NCBI RefSeq assembly: GCF_025399895.1
Contig: NZ_JAODUA010000016.1
Location: 119,400-183,399 of the forward strand
Direction: 5' to 3'
Length of the DNA stretch: 64,000 nt
Source of the DNA: Streptomyces sp. ASQP_92
GTDB lineage: Bacteria > Actinomycetota > Actinomycetes > Streptomycetales > Streptomycetaceae
The first letter of the stretch is position 1. Each line of letters opens with the position of its first letter. Shown here piece by piece: positions 17,762 to 25,411 of this stretch. Made by a program: the position numbers and the translations under genes. The notes beneath the pieces were generated by a model. It was not told the origin of the DNA. It worked only from the letters and a program-made list of their open reading frames with translations, and made no database searches.

Positions 17762-19333
17762 ATGACCATGTGGACGTCTCTGGACCCGGCCGCCGTCGCC
17801 GTCGAGCCCGGCGGGCGGGCCACCGCGCGACTGCGCGTGCGCAACACCGGGGACACCGTCGAGGAGTACCGCCTCTCGGTGGTGGGCGCCCCCGCCGGCT
17901 GGGCCCGGGTGGAACCCGACACCCTGCGCCTGTACCCGGGCAGCGAGGCCACCGCGGAGATCTCCTTCGCGCCGCCGCGCTCGCCCGACGCGCCCGCCGG
18001 CCCGGCCTCGTACGGCATCCGCGTGGAACCCCGCCAACACCCCGACGTCCGCGATGTGTTGGAGGGTCAGGTCACGGTCGCGCCCTTCAGTGAGCTGCGT
18101 GCCGAACTGCTGCCCTCGGTCCTGGTGGGCCGGTTCCGTACCCGGGCCTCGGTCGCCGTCGACAACCTGGGCAACACCGCGCTCACGGCGTCGCTGACGC
18201 TGCGCGACGAGACCAACCGCCTCACGTACGAGATGGCGCCCAACTCGGTGCAGGTCGCGCCCGGCCGGGCCGCGTTCGCCAAGCTCGTCATCCGGCCGCA
18301 GCAGGTCCGCTGGACCGGCGGCAGCGAACAGCACCGGCTGACCCTGATGGTGCGCCGCTCCGGCGACGACACCGGTCTCGCCGTCAGCGGCACCTTCGAC
18401 CAGCGCCCGGTGCTGCCGCGCTGGCTGCTCGTCGCCGGCAGCGGGCTCGTGGCGGCCTCGGTCGCGTTCGTCGCGCTGTGGATGGGCTTCCAGCCGAAGG
18501 TGAACACGGCGACGGGCGAGATGCAGGCCGGTTCCAGCGCGCAGCCGGTGCCGCAGGGCGCCGAGTCCCCGCTGCCGTCGGCTCCCGCGTCCGTGCCGCC
18601 GGTCCAGCCCGGCGCCTCGGTCCCGGCCGGTGCCGGCGCGGGCGGCGGTGGAGGCGGTGGCGGCGGTGACGCGGCGGCCTCGGACCTCGGCGCCGGGCCG
18701 CCCGTCGTGCCGCCGCCCCCGAAGGCGGCGCCCAAGGCCGCGCCGAACGCGCCCCAGGGCCCGGTCTGGGACATGGGATACAAGCCGGACGACATCGTCA
18801 CGTTCGCCCAGTACCGCCTGGCCACCCTCGGCAACGAGTGCACCCTCCGGCCGGGCTGGACCGCGGGCATCATCGACAAAGCCACCCAGACCTCGCTGGC
18901 CTGCTACCAGCAGCACGTCATGCGCGACCAGAAGAGCAGCCGCCAGCTGACGGCCACCGACAAGAAGCCCGGCACCCTGGGCCGCGCCACCCTCGCCTCG
19001 ATGTGGGCCCAGGGCATCCAGGCCGAGGACGTGAAGGCCGGTGCGAACAACTTCAAGGTCAGGCAGCTCGCCGCGGCCCTGTGGTGGGCCAACCAGTCCC
19101 AGATCTCCGACGCCGACCTCGACCGCGACCGCGGCTACGCCAAGCAGGGCATCGACTACTTCAAGGCCGCCCAGCAGGGCGGCGCACCGATGAAGTCCGA
19201 CGGCAACCTGGCCAAGGCGATCAAGGACTACCAGTCCTACGTCGGCCTGCCCACGACCGGTGTCGCCGACCAGAAGACCATCAACTGGCTCGTCGGCGGC
19301 GATGTGAAGGACCGCGGTGTCCCGGGCCGTTAG
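17762..19333 (+). CDS. Membrane-anchored protein, COG1470-like N-terminus, peptidoglycan-binding-like C-terminus
   Basis: A 523-aa protein. Residues 1-~215 are two beta-sandwich-like repeats (RVRNTGDTVEEYRLSVVGAP; ASVAVDNLGNTALTASLTLR) resembling the NEW/COG1470 type found in eCIS loci. One transmembrane helix follows at ~222-245 (WLLVAGSGLVAASVAFVALW), then a Pro/Gly-rich linker with a poly-Gly run. Two modules with peptidoglycan-binding-1 character come last (KATQTSLACYQQHVM; KAIKDYQSYVGLPTTGVADQ). With no signal peptide, the N-terminus should stay in the cytoplasm and the C-terminus reach the wall. It is a paralogue of the next gene. A role in tethering the injection particle to membrane and wall is inferred. 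Confidence 0.82.
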   Translation: MTMWTSLDPAAVAVEPGGRATARLRVRNTGDTVEEYRLSVVGAPAGWARVEPDTLRLYPGSEATAEISFAPPRSPDAPAGPASYGIRVEPRQHPDVRDVLEGQVTVAPFSELRAELLPSVLVGRFRTRASVAVDNLGNTALTASLTLRDETNRLTYEMAPNSVQVAPGRAAFAKLVIRPQQVRWTGGSEQHRLTLMVRRSGDDTGLAVSGTFDQRPVLPRWLLVAGSGLVAASVAFVALWMGFQPKVNTATGEMQAGSSAQPVPQGAESPLPSAPASVPPVQPGASVPAGAGAGGGGGGGGGDAAASDLGAGPPVVPPPPKAAPKAAPNAPQGPVWDMGYKPDDIVTFAQYRLATLGNECTLRPGWTAGIIDKATQTSLACYQQHVMRDQKSSRQLTATDKKPGTLGRATLASMWAQGIQAEDVKAGANNFKVRQLAAALWWANQSQISDADLDRDRGYAKQGIDYFKAAQQGGAPMKSDGNLAKAIKDYQSYVGLPTTGVADQKTINWLVGGDVKDRGVPGR

Positions 19334-19398
19334 CGCGGACGTTAGTGGACGTTAGGCGCTGCTGATCGCGGCCTGAGAGGCTGCTCGCACCACAGACT

Positions 19399-19466
19399 CC
19401 CGGGCGGTTGTTCCCCCGCAACCGTCCGGGTTCAGGCCCCTTCGGCGGCCCCGGTCAGGGGCCGCC
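19399..19466 (+). terminator. Two consecutive stem-loops between the paralogous anchor genes
   Basis: The first stem-loop is at 19399-19430: a 12-bp stem (CCCGGGCGGTTG with CAACCGTCCGGG, one wobble) and an 8-base loop. The second is at 19444-19466: a perfect 9-bp stem (GGCGGCCCC with GGGGCCGCC) and a 5-base loop. Neither has a T-run, as is common for actinobacterial terminators. They separate the two + strand genes, so these may be independent transcription units. Confidence 0.6.
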
Positions 19467-19568
19467 GGACCAGCGGGGATGGCCGGTCGGGCAGTGAGCG
19501 CTGCCCCCGGAACTGCCCCTTCCGGCCCTGTACTTCACCGCTCGTGGCACTTGACTCGGGGGGTGAGT

Positions 19569-20981
19569 ATGTGGACTGCCCTGGAGCCCCCCGCCACCAC
19601 CGTCGCCCCTGGTGACAGCGCCGTCGTGCGGCTTCGGGTGCGCAATACCGGGGACACCGTCGAGGAGTACCGGCTCTCGCCGGTCGGTGACACCGCCGGG
19701 TGGGCGAGTGTCGAGCCGGCCGTGCTGCGGCTCTACCCCGGGACGGAGGGCACGGCGGAGGTCACCTTCGCGCCGCCCCGGACCCCGGACGCGGTGGCGG
19801 GCCCGACTCCCTTCGGTATCCGGGTGGAGCCGCGCGAGCACCCGCACGAGGCGGATGTCGTCGAGGGCCGCCTCACCATCAGCCCGTTCTCCGAGCTCCG
19901 CGCCGAACTGGTCCCGCGCACCGTGCGGGGCCGGCGCCGGGCGCGCGTGCGGGTGGCCGTCGACAACCTGGGCAACCAGCCGCTGACCGCCTCCTTCTCC
20001 ACCCGCGACAATGGCGACTCCGTCACCGTCGAGGCCAACCCCACCGCCATCCAGGTCGACCCCGGCCGGGCCGGCTTCGCCGAGGTGCAGCTCACCGCGG
20101 TGAACGTCAGCTGGGTCGGCGGCGTACGCCAACACCCCTTCACCGTCTCGGTGTTGAGGTCCGGCGACGCCACCCCGCAGGAGCTGCGCGGCACCTATGT
20201 CCAGCCGTCGGTGCTCCCGCGCTGGGTGTTCACCGTGGGCTCGCTCCTGGTGGCGGCGCTCGTGGCGTTCGCGGTGATCTGGTTCCAGCACGACCTGGGC
20301 GTCAAGACCCAGGCCTCCGAGCAACCGCCGGCCAAGGAGGAACCGCTCCCGCAGGGTTCCAAGAGCCCCCTGCCGTCCGCGCCGCCGCCCCCCTCGGACC
20401 CGCCGAAGGCCCCGTCCACGGTGCCCTCACCCGCGGCCCCCGCAGCCGAGCAGCCGAAGCCCAAGAACCCCGGTGGCGGCAAGCCGGCCGGCGGCGGTCC
20501 GAAGAAGCCCCAGTACGACCCCAACAAGCTGGTGCGCATCCAGTCCGGGCTCGGCCTGTATCTGACGACGGCCACCGACCAGAAGCCCGAGGGCCGCTAC
20601 GTCTACACCGCGAACGAGATCCGCAACCAGCCCGTCTGGGACCAGTACTGGTACGTCCGGCCGCTGCCGCAGGACGAGTTCGCGTTCAGCTCGTCGTCCG
20701 AGGACTGGGCCGTCGCGGACAACACCAGGGAGGGCAACCAGATCCAGATGTGGGGCGCCTCCGGAGGCAAGGCGAGCCTCACCACCGGGCAGATGACCAG
20801 CAACCAGAAGTGGTCGATCCAGCCGATCGAGGGGGCGGACGGGTTCGTGCGTCTGGTCAGCAGGGACGGCGGCTGGTGCCTGTCCGACCTCTCGCCCAAC
20901 GACAAGGTGCTCCAGGTCTCGGAGGTCCGCCCCTGCGGCGCCCTCCCCGCCGACCAGCAGCGCTGGCGCATCGTCCCGTAG
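19569..20981 (+). CDS. Membrane-anchored protein, COG1470-like N-terminus, ricin-B-lectin-like C-terminus
   Basis: A 470-aa paralogue of the preceding gene. The first ~240 residues align well (RVRNTGDTVEEYRLSPVGDT; VRVAVDNLGNQPLTASFSTR), with one membrane helix at ~218-240 (FTVGSLLVAALVAFAVIWFQ) and a long Pro-rich linker. The C-terminal ~150 residues differ: a beta-trefoil/ricin-lectin pattern (KLVRIQSGLGLYLTT, NQKWSIQPIEGADGFVRLVS, DQQRWRIVP). The ATG at 19569 has GGGGGG about 6 bases upstream; an in-frame GTG at 19563 would overlap that site. Topology is predicted N-in, C-out. Perfect hairpins lie just downstream. It probably pairs functionally with its sibling, one binding wall and the other sugar. 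Confidence 0.82.
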   Translation: MWTALEPPATTVAPGDSAVVRLRVRNTGDTVEEYRLSPVGDTAGWASVEPAVLRLYPGTEGTAEVTFAPPRTPDAVAGPTPFGIRVEPREHPHEADVVEGRLTISPFSELRAELVPRTVRGRRRARVRVAVDNLGNQPLTASFSTRDNGDSVTVEANPTAIQVDPGRAGFAEVQLTAVNVSWVGGVRQHPFTVSVLRSGDATPQELRGTYVQPSVLPRWVFTVGSLLVAALVAFAVIWFQHDLGVKTQASEQPPAKEEPLPQGSKSPLPSAPPPPSDPPKAPSTVPSPAAPAAEQPKPKNPGGGKPAGGGPKKPQYDPNKLVRIQSGLGLYLTTATDQKPEGRYVYTANEIRNQPVWDQYWYVRPLPQDEFAFSSSSEDWAVADNTREGNQIQMWGASGGKASLTTGQMTSNQKWSIQPIEGADGFVRLVSRDGGWCLSDLSPNDKVLQVSEVRPCGALPADQQRWRIVP

Positions 20982-21008
20982 GCGCCGGGGCGCAACCCGG
21001 ACGACTCG

Positions 21009-21035
21009 CGGCCCCCTCCGACACGGAGGGGGCCG
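21009..21035 (+). terminator. Perfect 12-bp hairpin terminator
   Basis: CGGCCCCCTCCG, a 3-base loop (ACA), then the exact complement CGGAGGGGGCCG. It starts 28 bases after the stop of the lectin-type gene and is a strong GC-stem terminator without a T-run. Confidence 0.75.
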
Positions 21036-21063
21036 AACGCGTTGAGGAGCCGGAACACGTTGA

Positions 21064-21095
21064 GGGGCCCGGGTGCCATACGGCACCCGGGCCCC
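21064..21095 (+). terminator. Perfect 14-bp hairpin, second of a tandem pair
   Basis: GGGGCCCGGGTGCC, a 4-base ATAC loop, and GGCACCCGGGCCCC. It follows the previous hairpin by 28 bases. Two strong stems in tandem form a robust end for the + strand unit. Confidence 0.72.
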
Positions 21096-21308
21096 GAAGG
21101 AACTGCTACACCATCTGCCGACCTTGTTCCTGCGTCGGCCTACTGTTTTCCGCCGACCCGGCCTGGGAGCTGTCGGGCGTGCGGGGATCGCGGATGCGTG
21201 ACCGGAGACCACCTCGCTATCGATGTCCTGCGGTACCCGGGCCGACCTACCGCCCGGGCGATCCTGATGGCGCTCAACTCCTCCGTTCTTTCCCTCTGAA
21301 CTTGCTGA

Positions 21309-21538
21309 ACCGGTACTGCGTACTGCTGGTGTTGCTGGTACTGCGTACTGCGGGTGATGCGTACTGCTTGGTGTTGCTGGTACTGCGAACTGCGGTGTTG
21401 CGTACTGCTGATACTGCTTGGTGTTACCGGTACTGCGTACTACTGGTGTTGCGTACTGCTGGTACTGCGTACTTCAGATACTGCGACCTGCTGGTACTGC
21501 GAACTACTGATACTGCGTACTGCTGGCACTGCCGGTGG
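21309..21538. repeat. Degenerate TACTGC/GCTGGT minisatellite, ~230 bp
   Basis: The core TACTG occurs about 17 times in ~230 bases, mostly as TACTGCGTACTGCTGGT-like units with spacing of 9-24 bases. The units are imperfect, so this is not a CRISPR array: no constant repeat length and no unique spacers. The frames through it give low-complexity YCVLLVLRTAG-like peptides with no start signals, so it is not coding. Composition is atypical for the region. Confidence 0.8.
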
Positions 21539-21666
21539 CGGCCCCTGATCACTGCGGGCCACCCGGTCCGGTCGTCAGTCCCGTCGCCGTCCTGCAACCG
21601 CTCTGGCTTCGACACTCCACGACCGCACCGCACTGCGTACTGCACCCCGCGAGCGGGGGTCCTGCT

Positions 21667-21691
21667 GCCCGGCAGTTCGTTTCTGCCGGGC
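21667..21691 (-). terminator. Hairpin downstream of the eCIS ATPase gene
   Basis: GCCCGGCAG, a 7-base loop, then CTGCCGGGC: a perfect 9-bp stem about 108 bases past the ATPase stop. It could end leftward transcription, or act in both directions, as the minisatellite follows it. Confidence 0.5.
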
Positions 21692-21798
21692 CTTGTTGAT
21701 CTCGGCTACAAGAGAAACCATAGCCATGCGACAGCGCAATGTCTACTCCGGCCAGGATAGATTTCCGTGCGTCAGGAAGAGAGCTGGTCAGCGGCGCG

Positions 21799-23781
21799 TT
21801 ACGGCGCCCAGGCCGTGCCCGCCCCCGGCACCAGTCGGCCGGACTTCACGTACTCGCGGCGCGCCCCGGCGCGTACGTCCGCCGCGGTCACCGCTGAGCC
21901 CCGGCCCGCCGCGAGATAGCCCGCCGTCACCGCCGCGGAGCGGATCGCGCCGCCCGCGAGCTCGAACTCCTTCGCGCAGGCGTCCAGCTCCGTGTCCAGG
22001 CCCTCCTCCTGCGGCACCCCCGCCAGGCAGCCGCGCCACAGCGTCGCGCGCAGCGCCACGTCCGGGAACGGGAAGTCCACGACGAGGTCGAGACGGCGGG
22101 TGAAGGCGTCGTCGATGTTGGCCCGCAGGTTCGTGGTGAGCACCGCGATGCCGTCGAAGGCTTCGAGGCGCTGGAGCAGGTACGCGCTCTCCAGGTTCGC
22201 GTACCGGTCGTGCGAGCTCTTGACCTCGGATCGCTTGCCGAACACCGCGTCCGCCTCGTCGAAGAGCAGCACCGAGTCGGTACGGTCGGCCTCGACGAAG
22301 ATCTTCTCCAGGTTCTTCTCGGTCTCGCCCACGTACTTGTCGACCACCGACGACAGGTCCACGACGTACATGTCCAGGCCGAGCTCGCCCGCGACGACCT
22401 CGGCCGCGAGGGTCTTGCCGGTTCCGGAGTCCCCCGCGAACAGGGCGACCACGCCCCGGCCGCGCCCCCCGCCGGTCCGCAGCCGCCACTCGCCGAGGAC
22501 CCGGTCGCGGTGCCTGGCCCGGCCCGCGAGCTCGTGCAGCATCGCGAGGGGCTCCTCGGGCAGCACCAGGTCCTTGAAGCCGACGGCGGGCCGGACCCGG
22601 CGGGCGTGCCGGTCGAGCAGCGGCGCCGACAGGAGCCGGGCGCTCTTCTGCACATGGCCGAGCCCCACCGGAACACCCTCGAACCCGGCGAGCGCGAGTG
22701 CCCCGCGTGCGGCCCGCCGCACCTGTCCGGCACCGAGCCGGTAGGGCCCCACGGCCTCCGCCAAGTCGCCCTCGTACGAGGGGAGTTCCTCGGTCCAGGC
22801 GGTCAGCGGGTCCGTTTCGACGGCGGTGTCCTCCAGGGCGAGCAGGCCCGCGGCGGGGGCCCAGGTCGGGTCGTACGGGAGCGTCCCGGCGAACACCACG
22901 GTCACGTCCGGCACCGCCAGCTCCCGGACCAGCGGTCCGGGCTGCTCGTCGGGCAGCTCGACGACGACCGCGGTACCGGCCCCGCGCAGCCGGGCCTCGC
23001 GCAGCAGGGCGCGCGCGGCGGCGGGGTCGGCGCGTTCGGGGCGGTGGCGCAGGACGGCCCGCCCGGCGCCGCGCAGGGCGGCGGTCACCGCGTCCGCGCC
23101 GCTGCCCGCCCGGCGCTCGCGCAGATGGACGGCGACCGGGGCCGGGGCCAGGGCGATCCGCGCGGCGAGCCCGGACCCGGGGGCGGCCCCGCCCGGAGCC
23201 AGCAACTCGGCGCTGACGTCCTTCAGTTGACCATCCAGGGTGTCGTCGCCCAGGAGGTGGGCGACCACGCGCTCGGGGACCCGCAGCGCCCGCCCCGGCA
23301 GCGGCCGCTCCTCGTCCTCCAGGACCAGGAGGCCGCCGCTGATCAGCGGCGCCGCCGGATGCAGCCGGGCGCGTGCGGCGGGGTCGTGCGGTCCGGTCCC
23401 GGCGAGTTCCAGGGCCAGCGCGACCGAGGCCCTGCGCCGGCCCACGTCGTCGTTGAGGTAGCCGTACAGCGGCTCGAAGCGCCGGTCCACATCGGGGGCC
23501 AGCGCCGCGACCAGGAGCCGCATGTCGATCGCGGTCAGCCCGAAGCCGCCGGCCAGCGCGTCGAGCCGGTCGCCCGGCGCGGGCTCGAACGAGTCGTCCG
23601 GGAGCGGGGGTTGGGGCGCAGGGGCCGCGGCGAGGCGGGCCGCGGTCTCGGCCGAGACGTACAGGCCGCGCAACGGGTCCTGGGCGCTGGGGTCGTCGGC
23701 GGAGCGGGACGCGACCAGGGACGCGACCGTGGCCCGCAGATGGTCGAGCCGGAGCAGCAGGGCGACAGCGGCCTCGTTCAC
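21799..23781 (-). CDS. eCIS AAA+ ATPase
   Basis: A 660-aa protein starting at a GTG that overlaps the DUF4255 stop by four bases. The N-terminal ~420 residues are the variable eCIS-ATPase region (AIDMRLLVAALAPDVDRRFE and later ARIALAPAPVAVHLRE). The AAA+ module follows, with Walker A GDSGTGKT near residue 450, Walker B SVLLFDEADAVFG near 505, a sensor-1 TTNLRANID, and an arginine-finger-like FTRRLDLVV. ATPases of this kind are near-universal in eCIS but absent from the particle. They are thought to aid assembly, loading or recycling. It is translationally coupled to the DUF4255 gene. Confidence 0.95.
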   Translation of the reverse strand: MNEAAVALLLRLDHLRATVASLVASRSADDPSAQDPLRGLYVSAETAARLAAAPAPQPPLPDDSFEPAPGDRLDALAGGFGLTAIDMRLLVAALAPDVDRRFEPLYGYLNDDVGRRRASVALALELAGTGPHDPAARARLHPAAPLISGGLLVLEDEERPLPGRALRVPERVVAHLLGDDTLDGQLKDVSAELLAPGGAAPGSGLAARIALAPAPVAVHLRERRAGSGADAVTAALRGAGRAVLRHRPERADPAAARALLREARLRGAGTAVVVELPDEQPGPLVRELAVPDVTVVFAGTLPYDPTWAPAAGLLALEDTAVETDPLTAWTEELPSYEGDLAEAVGPYRLGAGQVRRAARGALALAGFEGVPVGLGHVQKSARLLSAPLLDRHARRVRPAVGFKDLVLPEEPLAMLHELAGRARHRDRVLGEWRLRTGGGRGRGVVALFAGDSGTGKTLAAEVVAGELGLDMYVVDLSSVVDKYVGETEKNLEKIFVEADRTDSVLLFDEADAVFGKRSEVKSSHDRYANLESAYLLQRLEAFDGIAVLTTNLRANIDDAFTRRLDLVVDFPFPDVALRATLWRGCLAGVPQEEGLDTELDACAKEFELAGGAIRSAAVTAGYLAAGRGSAVTAADVRAGARREYVKSGRLVPGAGTAWAP

Positions 23782-24410
23782 CGGGAGCCCCCCTCCTGCG
23801 GGGTCCGCATCCGGCGCGGCTTCGCGTCGTCGGGCACCCCGTCGCGGCCGCGTACGGTGATGACGCCCTCGGTGACCGGCGGCGCGACCGGGTACACCGG
23901 GGTGACCGGGAACGGCGTGGTGATCACCACGTCGAGCGAGGGCTTCAGCTCCCCGCCGAGCGCCGACCAGATGTCGGCGAGCGAGCGCGACTCGGCCGGC
24001 GGCACCGCGACGGTGATCGGGAGCGTCACGTTGTAGGCGTCGAGCGCCCGCGGCACATGCTCCTGCGGCAGCATCTCGTGCGGCAGCAGGCACGCCAACA
24101 CCCCGGAAAGCAGCCGGTGTTCGTCCTCGGGGCGGCTGGTCCACGCGGTCAGCAGATAGGAGAGCCGGAACCAGCGCGGCGGCTGCCGCCTGCGCAGCAC
24201 CACGCCGTTGGCGTCGCGTTCGGCGTACGAGCCGCGCTCACGGCGGCCCACGTCCTCGCGGATGTCGTAGAGGTAGGCGTTGAGGGTGGGGGTGTTGCGC
24301 CGGGCCGCCCAGTCGCGGGTGGGTGCCTCGAAGACGACCTCCCCCGTTCCCTCGGGCAGCGCCCCGCCGCGCAGGATGCGCCGCAGCGCCTCGTCGATTT
24401 CGTGGATCAT
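23778..24410 (-). CDS. DUF4255 family eCIS protein (tail-terminator/cap-like)
   Basis: A 210-aa protein with the DUF4255 pattern: MIHEIDEALRRILRGGALPE, then RNTPTLNAYLYDIREDVGRR, RWFRLSYLLTAWTSRPEDEH, and LLSGVLACLLPHEMLPQ. This family (Pvc16/Afp16-like) caps the sheath-tube end of eCIS particles and sets termination. It lies just after a LuxR-type regulator and is fused translationally to the ATPase gene. Confidence 0.95.
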   Translation of the reverse strand: MIHEIDEALRRILRGGALPEGTGEVVFEAPTRDWAARRNTPTLNAYLYDIREDVGRRERGSYAERDANGVVLRRRQPPRWFRLSYLLTAWTSRPEDEHRLLSGVLACLLPHEMLPQEHVPRALDAYNVTLPITVAVPPAESRSLADIWSALGGELKPSLDVVITTPFPVTPVYPVAPPVTEGVITVRGRDGVPDDAKPRRMRTPQEGGSR

Positions 24411-24518
24411 TGAGCCAATTTCCCGAGTTCCCGGACCCGCCGCGCCGGACGGGCGCGACGAGGAGTGAGCGGAGCGGGCCCGCGGCGGCCGGGGTCGCGG
24501 CGGCGCGGGCCGTCGCGG

Positions 24519-25196
24519 CTAGATGTAGCCCTCGCGCAGCGCGTAGGCGACGGCGTGCGCGCGGTTGGTGAGCTGGAGGCGGGTCATGAGCGCGTGCAGG
24601 ATGTTCTTGACGGTCCGCTCCGAGTAGGCGAGCTTCTCGGAGATCTGCCGGGTGTCGAGCCCCTCGGCGACAAGGCGCAGCACATCGACCTCGCGCGGCG
24701 CCATACCGAACAGCGGCGCGGCCGAGGAGGAGCCGGCGGAGGCGGAGGTGGTCTCCGAGCGGCGCAGCCGTCCGACCTGGACGAGCAGTCGGCTGATCAG
24801 GTCCGGCGGCAGCTCCCCCTCGCCGCGCGCCGCGCTGTGCACGGCCTTCAACAGGCGCTGTTCGGTGGCCTGGTGGCGCCACAGGATGGCCCGTACCCCG
24901 TACTCGACCACCGTCAGCAGATCGGGCTCGCGCAGTTCGCGGGCTATGAGCACCACGCGCTGCTCGCCGCCGCGCACCACGCGGCGCAGTTCCGCGGAGG
25001 CCGTGTCGTCGACCTGGTCGACGAGCATGACGGCCACCGCCGGATCGGCCGGGCGGCCGTCCGTCTCACGGCTCTCCCGGGTGTCCCGCAGGACCTCTAC
25101 CGTCGGCTGGTGCTGGAGGTGGCTGATGACCCCGGCCCGGCTCAGCGGATCGGAGGCGTGAACGGTCACCGTGACACGATTCGCGAGCAATGGCAT
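24519..25196 (-). CDS. LuxR-family transcriptional regulator at the head of the ATPase unit
   Basis: A 225-aa protein. The N-terminal ~125 residues have a response-regulator-like outline (VTVTVHASDPLSRAGVISHL; AVMLVDQVDDTASAEL) but lack a clear full set of phosphoacceptor residues, so phosphorylation is doubtful. The C-terminus is a LuxR/GerE helix-turn-helix (GMAPREVDVLRLVAEGLDTR, then RTVKNILHALMTRLQLTNRA). Similar atypical LuxR regulators head eCIS loci in other Streptomyces. It precedes DUF4255 by 108 bases on the same strand and is a likely pathway-specific activator. Confidence 0.9.
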   Translation of the reverse strand: MPLLANRVTVTVHASDPLSRAGVISHLQHQPTVEVLRDTRESRETDGRPADPAVAVMLVDQVDDTASAELRRVVRGGEQRVVLIARELREPDLLTVVEYGVRAILWRHQATEQRLLKAVHSAARGEGELPPDLISRLLVQVGRLRRSETTSASAGSSSAAPLFGMAPREVDVLRLVAEGLDTRQISEKLAYSERTVKNILHALMTRLQLTNRAHAVAYALREGYI

Positions 25197-25323
25197 TCCC
25201 TGTCCTTTCCTTCCCCGTGCGTACCGACCCGCACAGCTTGGGCGGCCCCGATCAACAGCGAATCAACAACCGTTGAATGGGCCACGGATCCTGCCAGGGA
25301 GGGGAGAAGTCGTCAGGAAAAGT

Positions 25324-25363
25324 GGTGCGGGGCCCGGGATCCACCGATCCCGGGCCCCGCACC
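25324..25363 (-). terminator. 18-bp perfect hairpin after metG
   Basis: GGTGCGGGGCCCGGGATC, a 4-base loop, and its exact complement. It starts about 49 bases past the metG stop on the minus strand and also isolates the eCIS locus from metG. Confidence 0.8.
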
Positions 25364-25411
25364 TGGCGCATGGCTCACCGCGCCGCGCCATCCCGCGCAC
25401 CGCGCGCCGTG

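Larger units (their letters stand above)
20982..21798. other. 817-bp convergent spacer with hairpins and a TACTGC minisatellite
   Basis: No gene is supported here. The stretch holds two perfect hairpins just after the lectin-type gene, a ~230-bp degenerate TACTGC repeat, and a hairpin near the ATPase gene. Each is listed separately. The repeat region is visibly lower in G+C than anything else in the eCIS locus. It joins the rightward anchor genes to the end of the leftward ATPase gene. Confidence 0.7.
1..25196. other. eCIS (phage-tail-like contractile injection system) locus, left end cut off
   Basis: The stretch contains sheath, inner tube, second tube, LysM baseplate protein, VgrG-like spike, gp25-like and baseplate-J-like genes in one leftward run. 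A DUF4255 protein and an AAA+ ATPase, both typical of eCIS rather than of phages or T6SS, lie to the right. There is no capsid, terminase, portal or integrase, so a prophage is unlikely. Regulators, two membrane-anchored proteins and a candidate cargo gene are embedded in the locus. Contractile injection systems of Streptomyces are known to assemble in the cytoplasm and have been linked to regulated cell death and development. That this copy does the same is inference. The far baseplate and tail-fibre genes would lie left of position 1. Confidence 0.9.

Noticed and set aside
21309..21538. CRISPR array
   Set aside because: Repeat units vary in length and sequence, there are no unique spacers of constant size, and no cas genes are nearby.
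1..25196. Prophage
   Set aside because: No head, packaging, lysis or integration genes. DUF4255 and the AAA+ ATPase point to an eCIS.
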